A stretch of DNA of 64,000 nt, taken from positions 1,178,001 to 1,242,000 of the forward strand of contig NZ_CP023701.1 in the NCBI RefSeq assembly GCF_008704535.1, written 5' to 3'. Positions 50,490 through 59,745 of this stretch are shown piece after piece. The notes under the pieces were generated by a model, which saw only the letters and a list, made by a program, of their open reading frames with translations, ran no database searches and had not been told where the DNA came from. The position numbers and the translations under genes were made by a program. This DNA is from Streptomyces subrutilus. GTDB taxonomy: Bacteria > Actinomycetota > Actinomycetes > Streptomycetales > Streptomycetaceae. How positions within the stretch are numbered: the first letter of the stretch is position 1; each line of letters opens with the position of its first letter.

Positions 50490-50794
50490 GTGCGGAGGGT
50501 TGTCGGCGGCGGCCGGCACGCCGGGCCCGTGCCGATCCGGGCGGGCGTCGCCGACGACGACGAGGGGGCTACGGGCCTGGCACAGGCGCTCCTGGCGGAC
50601 ACCCCCTGCGGGAACCGGCCGAGGGGACGCTCACCCGCACCTCCCCGCTCTCGGGAGGTCAGGACCCGTACCCCGCCCTCCTGAACTGCGACGACGTCCT
50701 CAGCCCGCGGTGCGACGTCCGCCCCGCCCGGGGCATCCCCCGCGACCGGAGCGACCGACTGGCCCGAGCCCTCGGCACCCGGCCCACCACGTGA
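50490..50794 (+). pseudogene. Frameshifted coding remnant
   Basis: The 423-nt gap before the flavoprotein gene contains two stretches with strong coding codon bias (nearly all G/C third positions) in different frames. The first is VPIRAGVADDDEGATGLAQALLADTPCG; a shift near 50610 then gives EPAEGTLTRTSPLSGGQDPY and LLNCDDVLSPRC, ending in a TGA at about 50792. No family is recognised and no clear start is visible. It looks like a decayed gene. Confidence is limited. Confidence 0.35.
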
Positions 50795-50895
50795 CCGGGC
50801 CGAGCGACCGGAGACCCGGCTCGGTGGGGTCGGGCCGGGCAGGTGGGTCGGTACCGCGCCGCGCCCCGGACCGGTCCGGGGCGCGGCGGGGCCGG

Positions 50896-52329
50896 TCAGG
50901 CCTGCCGGTACGCCTCCAGCAGCCGTAGCCAGATCTCGCTGATCGTCGGGAAGGCCGGCACCGCGTGCCACAGCCGGTCGATCGGGACCTCGGCCGCGAC
51001 CGCGATGGTGGCCGCGTGCAGCAGCTCGGCCGCGCCCGGGCCCACGAAGGTGGCGCCGAGGAGGACTTCGCGGTCCAGGTCGACGACCATCCGGGCCCGG
51101 CCGCGGTACCCGTCGGCGTACAGGCCCGCGCCCGACACCTTCGCCAGGTCGTAGTCGACGGCCCGCACCCGGCGACCGGCGCCCTCGGCTTCCGCCAGGG
51201 AGAGGCCCACCGCCGCGGCCTCCGGGTCGGTGAACACCACCTGGGGCAGGGCCCGCTCGTCGGCCGTCGCCACGTGCGCGCCCCAGGGCGCGGTGTCCAG
51301 CTCGGCCTCCCCGGCCGCGCGGGCCGCGATGACGGCGCCCGCGATCCGCGCCTGGTACTTGCCCTGGTGGGTCAGCAGGGCGCGGTGGTTGACGTCGCCG
51401 ACCGCGTACAGCCAGTCGTGGCCGGGGACCCGGCAGCTGTCGTCGACCCCGATCCACTCCCCCGGCGCCAGCCCCACCGTGTCCAGCCCGATGTCCTCGG
51501 TCCGCGGCGAACGGCCCGTGGCCATCAGCAGTTCGTCGCCCTCCAGGGTTTCGCCGCCCTCCAGGACCACCGTCACCGGGCCGGTCGACCCGTCCCGTAC
51601 GACCGCCTCGACGGCCACCTCCGTACGGATCACCGCGCCGGCCTCGCGCAGCGCGTCGGCGACGAGCTCCCCGGCGAACGGCTCCATGCGCGGCAGCAGC
51701 CGCGAGCCGCGCACGAGCACCGTGACCTGCGAACCCAGCCCCTGCCAGGCCGTGGCCATCTCGGCGGCCACCACGGACCCGCCCACGATCAGCAGCCGCC
51801 CGGGCGCCTCCTGCGCGGAGGTCGCCTCGCGGCTGGTCCAGGGGCGGGCGTCGGCGATGCCGGGCAGGTCGGGGACGACGGCCCGGGTCCCGGTGGCGAT
51901 GACCACCGCGTGCCGGGCGGAGAGCACGTGGTGCTCCCCCTCGGGGCTGGTGACGGCGACCTTGCGGACCCCGTAGAGCCGGCCGTGGCCGCGGTAGACG
52001 TGCGCGCCGATGGAGTCGAGCCAGTCGATCTGGCCCTGGTCCTTCCAGTCGCTCGCCCAGTAGTCCCGGTGCGCGAGGACCGCCGCCGTGTCCAGCGGCC
52101 CCCCGACGGCCCCGGCCAGCCCCGGCACCCGGCGGGCGTCCGCCCGGGCCAGCACGGGCCGCAGCAGCGCCTTGCTCGGGACGCAGGCCCAGTAGGAGCA
52201 CTCCCCGCCCACGAGCTCGCTCTCCACCAGCGCCGTGCTCAGCCCGGCGGCACGGGCCCGGTCGACGACGTTCTCGCCGGCCGGCCCGCCGCCGAGCACC
52301 ACGACGTCGTACTCCACCGCTTCGGTCAT
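50896..52329 (-). CDS. Pyridine nucleotide-disulfide oxidoreductase family flavoprotein
   Basis: A 477-residue enzyme of the dihydrolipoamide-dehydrogenase/mercuric-reductase family. It has VLGGGPAGENVV for FAD, the redox pair GGECSYWACVPSKALL (CxxxxC), GGSVVAAEMATAWQ for NAD(P) and the C-terminal AFPTISEI interface. The ATG at 52329 follows GGAAGG; a GTG 6 nt upstream overlaps that SD and is rejected. It reduces a disulfide or other acceptor at the cost of NAD(P)H. It is upstream of no obvious partner; thioredoxin lies on the same strand 198 nt further up. Confidence 0.9.
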   Translation of the reverse strand: MTEAVEYDVVVLGGGPAGENVVDRARAAGLSTALVESELVGGECSYWACVPSKALLRPVLARADARRVPGLAGAVGGPLDTAAVLAHRDYWASDWKDQGQIDWLDSIGAHVYRGHGRLYGVRKVAVTSPEGEHHVLSARHAVVIATGTRAVVPDLPGIADARPWTSREATSAQEAPGRLLIVGGSVVAAEMATAWQGLGSQVTVLVRGSRLLPRMEPFAGELVADALREAGAVIRTEVAVEAVVRDGSTGPVTVVLEGGETLEGDELLMATGRSPRTEDIGLDTVGLAPGEWIGVDDSCRVPGHDWLYAVGDVNHRALLTHQGKYQARIAGAVIAARAAGEAELDTAPWGAHVATADERALPQVVFTDPEAAAVGLSLAEAEGAGRRVRAVDYDLAKVSGAGLYADGYRGRARMVVDLDREVLLGATFVGPGAAELLHAATIAVAAEVPIDRLWHAVPAFPTISEIWLRLLEAYRQA

Positions 52330-52527
52330 AGACACCTTCCAAGGATTCCGCAGGGTCCACCAGGACCCGCAGGAATCCCGGTCAGGGGCTCGATCCCGTC
52401 ACTGTACGGGGCGGCCGCGGGTGTCGCGCGGGTTGCGGCGCGGCCCCGGCGTGGTGCGGTGGCACCGGGCCGGGGCCGCGTCGTGGGTCCGTCCGGGCCG
52501 GTCGGCGCCGACCGGCCCGGGGGCGGT

Positions 52528-52920
52528 TCAGCCCTTCGGGGTGCCGGGGCCGCCGGCGGCCTGCTGGTCCGCGGCGATCTTGGCGCGCACCTCGTCCATG
52601 TCGAGCGCGCGGGCCTGACCGATGATGTCCGTGAGGGCCGCCTCCGGCAGGGCGCCCGGCTGGGAGAAGATCGCCACCTGCTCCCGGACGATCATGAGTG
52701 TCGGGATGGAGCTGATCTCGAAGGCCGCCGCCAGCTCCTGCTGCGCCTCGGTGTCGACCTTGGCGAAGACCAGGTCGGGGTGGGCCTCCGAGGCCTTCTC
52801 GTAGACCGGGGCGAACTGCAGGCACGGCCGGCACCAGCCCGCCCAGAAGTCGATCAGCAAGAACGGGTTCTCGCTGACCGTCTGGTCGAAGTTCTCCTTG
52901 GTGAGCTCGACTGTAGCCAC
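52528..52920 (-). CDS. trxA: Thioredoxin
   Basis: A 130-residue thioredoxin with the active site WAGWCRPC, cis-Pro in SSIPTLMIV and an acidic C-terminal extension (AKIAADQQAAGG). It reduces protein disulfides in the cytosol. GTG start at 52920 follows GGAGG at 10 nt. The Streptomyces genome has several thioredoxins, so the symbol is general. Confidence 0.88.
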   Translation of the reverse strand: MATVELTKENFDQTVSENPFLLIDFWAGWCRPCLQFAPVYEKASEAHPDLVFAKVDTEAQQELAAAFEISSIPTLMIVREQVAIFSQPGALPEAALTDIIGQARALDMDEVRAKIAADQQAAGGPGTPKG

Positions 52921-53013
52921 GGTGTCCAAACCTCCAGATGAGAGCCGTCTGCCTGCTTGAACGAACGACCCGCCCGCATCATTCCGCACGTCCCCCGCAG
53001 GGGGGAGCGGCGG

Positions 53014-54453
53014 CTAGAACGGGTGGTCGGCCGGGGTCGTGCGGGCCGTGGTCCAGCGCAGCTCCGTGAAGGCGTCCAGGTTGGACTCGCCGCCGAACCG
53101 CGCGCCGGTGCCGGACGCGCCGACCCCGCCGAAGGGGGCGACGGCCTCGTCGTTCACCGTCTGGTCGTTGATGTGGGCGATCCCGGTCGGGATCCGCTCG
53201 GCCAGGTCCAGGCCGCGGGCGGCGTCGCGGGTCACGATCCCGAGCGAGAGGCCGTACGGTCCCGCCGAGGCCAGCGCGACCGCCTCCTCCTCCGTCGCGA
53301 AGGACCGTACGGGCGCGACGGGCCCGAAGACCTCCTCGGCGTACGCGGGGGTGTCGTCGGCGACGCCCGCCAGGACGGTCGGCCGGTAGAAGAGGTCCCG
53401 GTGGGTGCCTCCCGCGACGAGCTTGGCCCCCTGCGCCGTGCTCGCCTCGACCAGGGCGTGCACCCGCTCCACCTGGCCGGCGTCGATCAGCGGGCCCAGG
53501 TGGACCTGCTCGCGGTACGGGTCCCCGACCGCGAGGGCGTCGGCGCGCGCGGCCAGCCGCTCCACGTACTCGTCGTACAGGGAGGCGTGCACGAGGTGGC
53601 GGCCGGCGGTCATGCAGATCTGGCCCTGGTGGAAGAAGGAGCCCCAGGAGGCCTGCGCCACGGCCGCCTCGATGTCGGCGTCGCGCAGGACGACGAGCGC
53701 GGAATTGCCGCCCAGTTCCAGGTGGGCGCGCTTGAGGTGCCGGCCGGCCAGTTCGCCGACCGCGCGTCCGGCCGCGGTGGACCCGGTGAAGGACACCACC
53801 CGCACCCGGGGGTCGGCGACCAGCGCGGCCCCCGTCTCGGCCCCGCCGGGCAGGACGTGCAGCAGCCCGCCCGGGAGGCCGGCGGCCACGAGGACGGCCG
53901 CGAGCGCGAGGCCCCCGGACACCGCGGTGCGCCGGTCCGGCTTGAGCAGCACCGCGTTGCCCAGCGCCAGCGCGGGCGCGACCGAGCGCACCGCCAGGAC
54001 CAGCGGGACGTTGAACGGGGCCACGACCCCGACCACCCCGGCCGGCACCCGGCGGGTGAAGGACAGCCGCGGCGCCTCGCTCGGCAGCACCTGTCCGGTC
54101 GGGCGGGAGGCCAGCGCGGCGGCCTCGTAGCACTCCTCGGCGGCGACGTGCAGTTCGAAGGCGGCCTTGCCGGGTATGGAGCCCGTTTCCCGCACCAGCC
54201 ACTCGCGCAACTCGTCGGCGTGGGTGGCGAACAGGTCTCCGGCGCGGCGCAGCACGGCGGCGCGTTCCAGGTGGGTGGCGCGCGCCCAGTCCCGCTGCGC
54301 GGCGCGGGCCCGTACGGCGGCCTCGGCGACATCGCCGGGTGCGGCCAGGTCGAGCGTGGCGAGGGTTCGGCCGGTGGCGGGTTCGACGACGGGTGCGGCG
54401 CCCCCGGTGAGGGTGGGTCCGTCCTGCCAGAGCGTCGGGTCGAGGAGCGGCAT
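53014..54453 (-). CDS. Aldehyde dehydrogenase (benzaldehyde-type)
   Basis: A 479-residue NAD(P)-dependent aldehyde dehydrogenase with FNVPLVL, VLLKPDRRT (cofactor), LELGGNSALVVL (Glu), the nucleophile Cys in GQICMTAG and EEVFGPVAPV. It oxidises aromatic or other aldehydes to acids. The ATG at 54453 follows GGAGG. Upstream, before the thiolase, is a 199-nt gap with lower GC that probably contains its promoter. Confidence 0.9.
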   Translation of the reverse strand: MPLLDPTLWQDGPTLTGGAAPVVEPATGRTLATLDLAAPGDVAEAAVRARAAQRDWARATHLERAAVLRRAGDLFATHADELREWLVRETGSIPGKAAFELHVAAEECYEAAALASRPTGQVLPSEAPRLSFTRRVPAGVVGVVAPFNVPLVLAVRSVAPALALGNAVLLKPDRRTAVSGGLALAAVLVAAGLPGGLLHVLPGGAETGAALVADPRVRVVSFTGSTAAGRAVGELAGRHLKRAHLELGGNSALVVLRDADIEAAVAQASWGSFFHQGQICMTAGRHLVHASLYDEYVERLAARADALAVGDPYREQVHLGPLIDAGQVERVHALVEASTAQGAKLVAGGTHRDLFYRPTVLAGVADDTPAYAEEVFGPVAPVRSFATEEEAVALASAGPYGLSLGIVTRDAARGLDLAERIPTGIAHINDQTVNDEAVAPFGGVGASGTGARFGGESNLDAFTELRWTTARTTPADHPF

Positions 54454-54652
54454 GGCGCGGGGCCTCCGGGTGGGGATGGCTGGGGCGGGGGGCGGCAGCA
54501 TGCGCCATCGTGCCAGACCGGAGGTCCCAGTTCTGTTCAGTTATTGGGCAGTTGGCATGTGCCGGTGACCGGAAACGATCCACGCCGCCGGGTGGGAGGC
54601 GCGTTCGCGCGCACGTGTCCGCGGTGGTCCGGACGTGCGCGCGCCGCCCGGT

Positions 54653-55852
54653 TCAGCGTTCCAGGACGAGCGCGATGCCCTGGCCGACGCCGATGCACAG
54701 CGTCGCCAGGCCCGTGCCGGATCCGGCCGCTGCCAGTTGGTGCGCGACCGACCCCGCCAGCCGCGCGCCCGAGGCCCCGAGCGGGTGGCCGATGGCGATG
54801 GCGCCCCCGCGCGGGTTGAGCACGGCGGGGTCCAGCTCGGGCCAGGCCGAAAGGCAGCCCAACGCCTGCGCCGCGAAGGCCTCGTTCAGTTCGAGGACCG
54901 ACAGCTCGGCCAACCCGCGGCCGGCCTTGCCGAGGGCCCGCGCGACGGCGTCCACCGGTCCCAGGCCGAAGAGCCGGGGCTCGATCCCGGTCACCGCAGA
55001 GGCGCCGATGCGGGCGAGCGGCTCGCGGCCCGTGGCGGCGAGCCCCGCCTCGTCGGTCAGCAGCAGGGCGGCCGCGCCGTCGTTGAGCGGGGAGGCGTTG
55101 CCGGCCGTCACCGTCCCCGAACCGTCCGTCCGGAAGGCCGGCTTGAGCCGGGCCAGCGCCTGCGGGCCGGAGTCCTCGCGGACGCACTCGTCCCGCACCA
55201 GGTCGACACCGGGGTACGGGACGACCTCCGCGTCGTACTGTCCCGCGGCCCAGGCGGCCGCGGCCTTGCGGTGGCTCTCCAGGGCGAAGGCGTCCTGCGC
55301 CTCGCGCCCGATCCCGCACTTCTCGGCGACGAGTTCGGCGCCCTCGCCGAGCGAACCGGTCCAGTCCGCGGACATCCGCGGGTTGGTCATCCGCCAGCCG
55401 AGGGTGGTGGACCACATCTGCTGGTGGCCTGCGGGGAAGGTCCGTTCGGGCTTCTGCACCACCCAGGGGGCGCGGCTCATCGATTCGACGCCGCCGGCGA
55501 TGGCGACGGAGGCGTCACCGAGCGCGATGGCGCGGGCGGCCTGTACGACGGCTTCCAGACCCGAGCCGCAGAGCCGGTTGACGGTGACCCCCGGAACGGT
55601 CACGGGCAGGCCCGCCAGCAGCACCGCCATCCGGGCCACGTCGCGGTTGTCCTCGCCCGCGCCGTTGGCGTCGCCGAAGACCACGTCGTCGATGCGGGCC
55701 GGGTCGAGGTCCGGCGTACGGTCCACCAGCGCGCGGACGACGTGCGCGGCCAGGTCGTCGGGGCGGATCCCGGCCAGGGCCCCGCCGAACCTGCCGATCG
55801 GGGTGCGGACGGCGTCGACCACGTAGACGTCGCGGACGGTGCGGATGCTCAT
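54653..55852 (-). CDS. Thiolase (acetyl-CoA acetyltransferase / beta-ketoadipyl-CoA type)
   Basis: A 399-residue thiolase with the acylated Cys in NRLCGSGLEAV, the catalytic His in GHPLGASGARL and the second Cys near CIGVGQG. It cleaves or forms beta-ketoacyl-CoAs. ATG 55852. The aldehyde dehydrogenase and thiolase together would suit the degradation of aromatic or fatty acids; PcaF-like chains are close relatives. Confidence 0.9.
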   Translation of the reverse strand: MSIRTVRDVYVVDAVRTPIGRFGGALAGIRPDDLAAHVVRALVDRTPDLDPARIDDVVFGDANGAGEDNRDVARMAVLLAGLPVTVPGVTVNRLCGSGLEAVVQAARAIALGDASVAIAGGVESMSRAPWVVQKPERTFPAGHQQMWSTTLGWRMTNPRMSADWTGSLGEGAELVAEKCGIGREAQDAFALESHRKAAAAWAAGQYDAEVVPYPGVDLVRDECVREDSGPQALARLKPAFRTDGSGTVTAGNASPLNDGAAALLLTDEAGLAATGREPLARIGASAVTGIEPRLFGLGPVDAVARALGKAGRGLAELSVLELNEAFAAQALGCLSAWPELDPAVLNPRGGAIAIGHPLGASGARLAGSVAHQLAAAGSGTGLATLCIGVGQGIALVLER

Positions 55853-56056
55853 GGGGTCTCTCCTGGGCGAATCCGTGCGGGTGCCGGCGCGCCGGCCCCG
55901 GTGGTCCGGGGCGGTCCGCTGCCGGGCGGTCCGGTTCCCGGGCGGAGCGGTTCCGGTGGACGGTTCGCCGGGACCCCGCCGCCGGGCACGCCCGGTGGGG
56001 CGCGCCCGAAGTCTCCGTCCGCAGGTCACCGCCTGTCAACGGCCCCCCGGGGCCGG

Positions 56057-57109
56057 TCAGGTCGATTCGCGGTGCACGGCGACGGCGGTCATCAGGTCGT
56101 GCCGTCGCGTGAGCTCGGACGGTTCGCGCACCGCGCGGTCCACCAGTTCCGCGAGGTGGTCACCCGTCGGCAGTTCCAGCCGCACGGTGCTCAGCCGGGG
56201 CCGCAGCAGCCTGCCGAGGAGCAGGTCGTCGGCGCCGATGACCGCGACGTCCGCGGGGACGGCGAGCCCCTCGTCCTGGAGGGCCCGCATCAGCAGCATC
56301 GCGTACTCGTCGTTGTAGGCGAAGGCCGCGTCGCGCCCGAGCCGGCGCCAGCGTGCCGCCAGCGCGGCCGCGGACTCCTCGGTGTAGGCCATCGGGAAGG
56401 TCTCGACGTCGGCGCCCGCGACGGAGCGGGCACCCGCGAGGCGGGGCGCCGAGAACAGCTCCAGACCGTCCTCCTCGGGCACCACCACGCCGATCCGCCG
56501 CCGCCCCCGTTCCACGAGGTGCGCGGCCGCCCGGGCCCCCACCTCCTGCTGGTCCATGACCAGCGCGTGCGCGCCCGGGACCCCGTCCGGGCCCATGGTT
56601 ATCACCGCGCGGGCGCCGGCGCGCTTGAGGGTGGCGACGTTGTGCGCGGAGAGCGTGATCTCGCCGAGCGAGATCACCGCCACCGGCCGCAGCTCCGCCC
56701 AGGCGCGCGCGGCCTCGTCGCCGGTCAGGCCGAGGCTGCCGTACTGGACCACCGTGTAGTCCAGCCGGCGCAGCGCCCACTGGAGCTCGTTGAGGAACGC
56801 GCTGTACAGCGGGCCCACCGGCACGTGCGAGGTGGGCAGCAGGACGAGGCGGGTGTGCCCGGCGCGCAGGCTGCGCGCCGCCGCGTGCGGTACGTACCCG
56901 AGCTCCTCGGCGGCCCGGCGGACCTTGAGGCGGGTCGGCTCGCTGATGCGCACGGCTTCCGCGTTGTTGAGCACGTACGAGACGGTCGCGCGCGACACGC
57001 CGGCGAGGCGGGCCACGTCGGCGCTGGTCGGGACGGGTGGCGGAGGCGTCAGGGGGGACGGTCCGGTGGCCGGTGTGGGCGGCGTCGGCGACTTCGGTGA
57101 CTGTGACAT
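56057..57109 (-). CDS. LacI-family transcriptional regulator
   Basis: A 350-residue repressor. The N-terminal LacI HTH is TSADVARLAGVSRATVSYVLNNAEAVRISEPTRLKVRRAAEELGYVPH; the rest is a periplasmic-binding-protein-like sensor (VLLPTSHVPV, PVAVISLGEITL). A Pro-rich 25-residue tail precedes the HTH. ATG 57109. It is divergent from the MFS/hydrolase genes across a 500-nt gap, the likely controlled promoter. Confidence 0.88.
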   Translation of the reverse strand: MSQSPKSPTPPTPATGPSPLTPPPPVPTSADVARLAGVSRATVSYVLNNAEAVRISEPTRLKVRRAAEELGYVPHAAARSLRAGHTRLVLLPTSHVPVGPLYSAFLNELQWALRRLDYTVVQYGSLGLTGDEAARAWAELRPVAVISLGEITLSAHNVATLKRAGARAVITMGPDGVPGAHALVMDQQEVGARAAAHLVERGRRRIGVVVPEEDGLELFSAPRLAGARSVAGADVETFPMAYTEESAAALAARWRRLGRDAAFAYNDEYAMLLMRALQDEGLAVPADVAVIGADDLLLGRLLRPRLSTVRLELPTGDHLAELVDRAVREPSELTRRHDLMTAVAVHREST

Positions 57110-57609
57110 TGCCGGTGCATCCTTCCAGACCGGGTTCCGTCCGGGCTCCCGGCGTTGGCCTGAAACGCATGCTACAGAGCGTCGGCGCGCGCCGCGGCGC
57201 CGCGGACCGCCGCGGGGGACGGGACCCGTCGCCCGAGGGGCCCTGCGGTGCCCGGGTGCGAGGGGGTGGGGACGGTGCGGGCGGGGCGGGCGGTGCGGCT
57301 GCCGGGGCGGTACGGGCGCCGGCGCCGCGGGCCGGGGCCGCAGGCCGCTCCGCACCGCCCGGCAGGTCACGGCCCGGCCGGTGCCCGATCGCGCCGCGTC
57401 CGACCCGGGACCTCACCGGTCCCGCGGCCGGTCCCGCGGCCGGTCCCGCGGCCGGTCGCGACCGGCCGCGGGATAACGGTCCGGTCCCGGGTCTAGCGGA
57501 AGGCCGAGTGGCTGGGATACACAGTGTTCACACACCGCGTTGACACGTGTAACCCGGCTGTCACCCCCACGTCACCCCTCATCCGCTCACGCCTGCCCCG
57601 GAGGTCCCC
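57110..57609. other. 500-nt divergent intergenic region between LacI and MFS genes
   Basis: No gene is supported here. It contains three 12-bp repeats of CCGGTCCCGCGG (57416-57451), overlapping a perfect 28-bp palindrome (57445-57472), and TTGACACGTGTAA (57540-57552), which includes the palindrome ACACGTGT and could supply a -35 (TTGACA) for the MFS gene. Confidence 0.55.
57416..57472. repeat. 12-bp tandem repeats running into a 28-bp palindrome
   Basis: Three copies of CCGGTCCCGCGG (57416-57451), then CCCGCGGCCGGTCG/CGACCGGCCGCGGG, a perfect two-fold dyad at 57445-57472 that shares its first 7 nt with the last repeat. It lies 138-194 nt upstream of the GTG of the MFS gene and 307 nt upstream of the LacI start, a place where a LacI operator might lie. 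Confidence 0.65.
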
Positions 57610-58863
57610 GTGGCCAGAACCCAACCCGGCGCGGGCACCGGCACAGCCGATGCCCGTCCCTCAGACCCGGCCGCTCCCGGCCGTGGACTGCTCCCGCTGC
57701 TGCTCGTCGGCAACACCGCCATGTACGCCCTCTACATCGGCGTCGCCGGCGTCCTGCTCGCGCTCCAGGTCGAAGACATCGACCCGGCGGACAAGGTCGC
57801 CAACTTCGGCCTGATCGCTGGTGTCTCGGCCGTCTTCGCCACCGTGTTCAACCCCGTCGCCGGCGCGCTGTCCGACCGCAGCGGGCGGCGCAACCCGTGG
57901 ATACTCGGCGGCGGCCTCGCCGCCGTACCGGCCATGTTCCTGCTCGGCTTCGCCGACACGATCCTGCTGATCACGATCGCCTGGTGCCTCGGCCAGGCCG
58001 TCATGAACATCTACCAGGCCGCCCTCACCTCCGTGGTCCCCGACCGCGTCCCGGTGACGGCCCGCGGCAAGGCCTCCGCGGCCGTCGGCCTCGGACTGCC
58101 GTTCGGCTCGACGCTCGGCGCCCTGCTGGGGGCCGCGTTCTCCGAGGACTACCGCACCGGGTACCTCGTCTTCGGCGCGCTCGTCGCGGGCGCCGCCGTC
58201 CTCTTCACCGCCTGCACGCGCGAGGAGCGCCTCCCGGTACGGCCGCCGATGCCCGTCAGGGCCCAGCTCTCCGCCTTCGCGAGCGCCCTCGGCGACCACG
58301 ACTTCCGGTGGGCGTTCATCGGCCGGGCGCTGCTCGTCCTCGGGTACTTCGCGGTCAGCGGGTACCAGCTCTACATCCTCCAGGACCACACCGTGCTCCC
58401 CGACGGCATGGAGCCGGAGACCGCGGTGGCGGTGATGATGCCGCTGACCAGCGTGGCGATGGTCGTCTCCACGGTCCTCGGCGGCTACCTCTCCGACAGG
58501 TTCGACCGGCGCAAGCTCTTCGTGGGGGCCTCCGCGCTCCTGTCCGCCGTCGCCCTCGTCATCCCGGCCCTGTCGACCAGTTGGACGGCGATGCTGACCT
58601 TCGCCGTGGTCAACGGACTCGCGTTCGGCTGCTACATGGCCGTGGACACCGCGCTCGTGACGATGGTCCTCCCCAAGGCCGAGGACGCCGCCCGCGACAT
58701 GGGCGTGCTCAACATCGCCAACGCGGGCCCGCAGATCGTCGCGCCCTTCATCGCCTCGGTGGTCGTCTCGCTCAGCGGCGGCTACACCGCCCTCTTCGTC
58801 CTCGCCGCCGTCCTGGCCGTGGCCGGGGCCCTGGCGGTGATGCCGATCCGCAGCGTCCGCTGA
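57610..58863 (+). CDS. MFS transporter
   Basis: A 417-residue 12-span transporter with the MFS loop motif DRSGRRNPW, an SVVPDRVPVTARGKA stretch, and a second loop DRFDRRKLF. The GTG at 57610 is 5-6 nt after GGAGG. It probably moves a small organic substrate and lies beside a hydrolase that follows it by 76 nt. Confidence 0.88.
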   Translation: MARTQPGAGTGTADARPSDPAAPGRGLLPLLLVGNTAMYALYIGVAGVLLALQVEDIDPADKVANFGLIAGVSAVFATVFNPVAGALSDRSGRRNPWILGGGLAAVPAMFLLGFADTILLITIAWCLGQAVMNIYQAALTSVVPDRVPVTARGKASAAVGLGLPFGSTLGALLGAAFSEDYRTGYLVFGALVAGAAVLFTACTREERLPVRPPMPVRAQLSAFASALGDHDFRWAFIGRALLVLGYFAVSGYQLYILQDHTVLPDGMEPETAVAVMMPLTSVAMVVSTVLGGYLSDRFDRRKLFVGASALLSAVALVIPALSTSWTAMLTFAVVNGLAFGCYMAVDTALVTMVLPKAEDAARDMGVLNIANAGPQIVAPFIASVVVSLSGGYTALFVLAAVLAVAGALAVMPIRSVR

Positions 58864-58939
58864 CCGCCTGCCGGACGGCGGCGCGGACCCTCGCGGCCGC
58901 CGGTCCGCGCCCCCGAGCACCCACCGAGAAAGGCACCCC

Positions 58940-59635
58940 GTGCAACTCCACACCCACACCTGGGGCGAGGGCGACCGCGTCGCCCTCCTGATCCACGGCA
59001 TGATGGCCGACCACCGCACCTGGCGGCGCGTGGGACCCGCCCTCGCGGACCGCGGGTACCGCGTCATCGCCGTCGACCTGCGCGGCCACGGCGCCAGCGG
59101 GCGCGGCGACTACGCCCCGGAGCTCTACGCGGACGACCTCGCCGAGACGCTCCCGGCCGGCGCCGAATTGGCCCTCGGCCACTCCTTGGGCGGCCTGGCG
59201 CTCTCCCTCGCGGTCGACCGGCTGCGGCCGTCGCGGGCCGTCTTCTCCGACCCGGCGTGGCACCTCCCCGCTCCGGCGGACGGCTTCGGCCCCGAGCTGC
59301 TCGCGCAGTTCAAGCACGCCCCGAGGGAGCGGATACGGGCGATGAACCCGCGCTGGGCGGAGGCGGACGTCGACATCGAGGTGGAGACGCTCGCCCTGTG
59401 GGACGAGCGGACCGCCCTGGGCCTGTCCTCCCTCACCGGTACGGACCTGCTCCCCGCGGCGCCCGTGGTGCCCTCGCTCGTCCAGCTCGCGGATCCGAGC
59501 GCGCTGATCCCGCCGGAGCGCGCGGAGCTCCTCGAAAGCCGCGGTTTCGAGGTCCGCTGCGTCGCGGGCGCCGGACACACCGTCCACCGGGACGACTTCG
59601 AGGGGTTCATGTCCTCGCTGGAGGGCTGGGTCTAG
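58940..59635 (+). CDS. Alpha/beta-hydrolase
   Basis: A 231-residue alpha/beta-fold hydrolase. It has IHGMMADHRTW (oxyanion), the nucleophile elbow GHSLGG, an acid in PRWAEADVD-like context and His in AGAGHTVHRDD. GTG start at 58940. It hydrolyses an ester or related bond and sits in one operon with the MFS gene. The substrate might be what the MFS carries. Confidence 0.88.
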   Translation: MQLHTHTWGEGDRVALLIHGMMADHRTWRRVGPALADRGYRVIAVDLRGHGASGRGDYAPELYADDLAETLPAGAELALGHSLGGLALSLAVDRLRPSRAVFSDPAWHLPAPADGFGPELLAQFKHAPRERIRAMNPRWAEADVDIEVETLALWDERTALGLSSLTGTDLLPAAPVVPSLVQLADPSALIPPERAELLESRGFEVRCVAGAGHTVHRDDFEGFMSSLEGWV

Positions 59636-59745
59636 GCCGTCTCTTTCGGATCTTGTCGGGACCGCCCGCCGCGCGGGTCTGGCCGTCGGCCACCGCTCCC
59701 CACTACCGTCTACGTACCTACCGACGGGTAAGGGGAGGGGTCCCG

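Noticed and set aside
59636-59670. Sequence resembling the end of a Streptomyces insertion sequence (TCTCTTTCGGATCTTG)
   Set aside because: Only one short stretch resembling an end is seen, with no transposase, no second end and no target duplication; it may be a chance or conserved promoter element.
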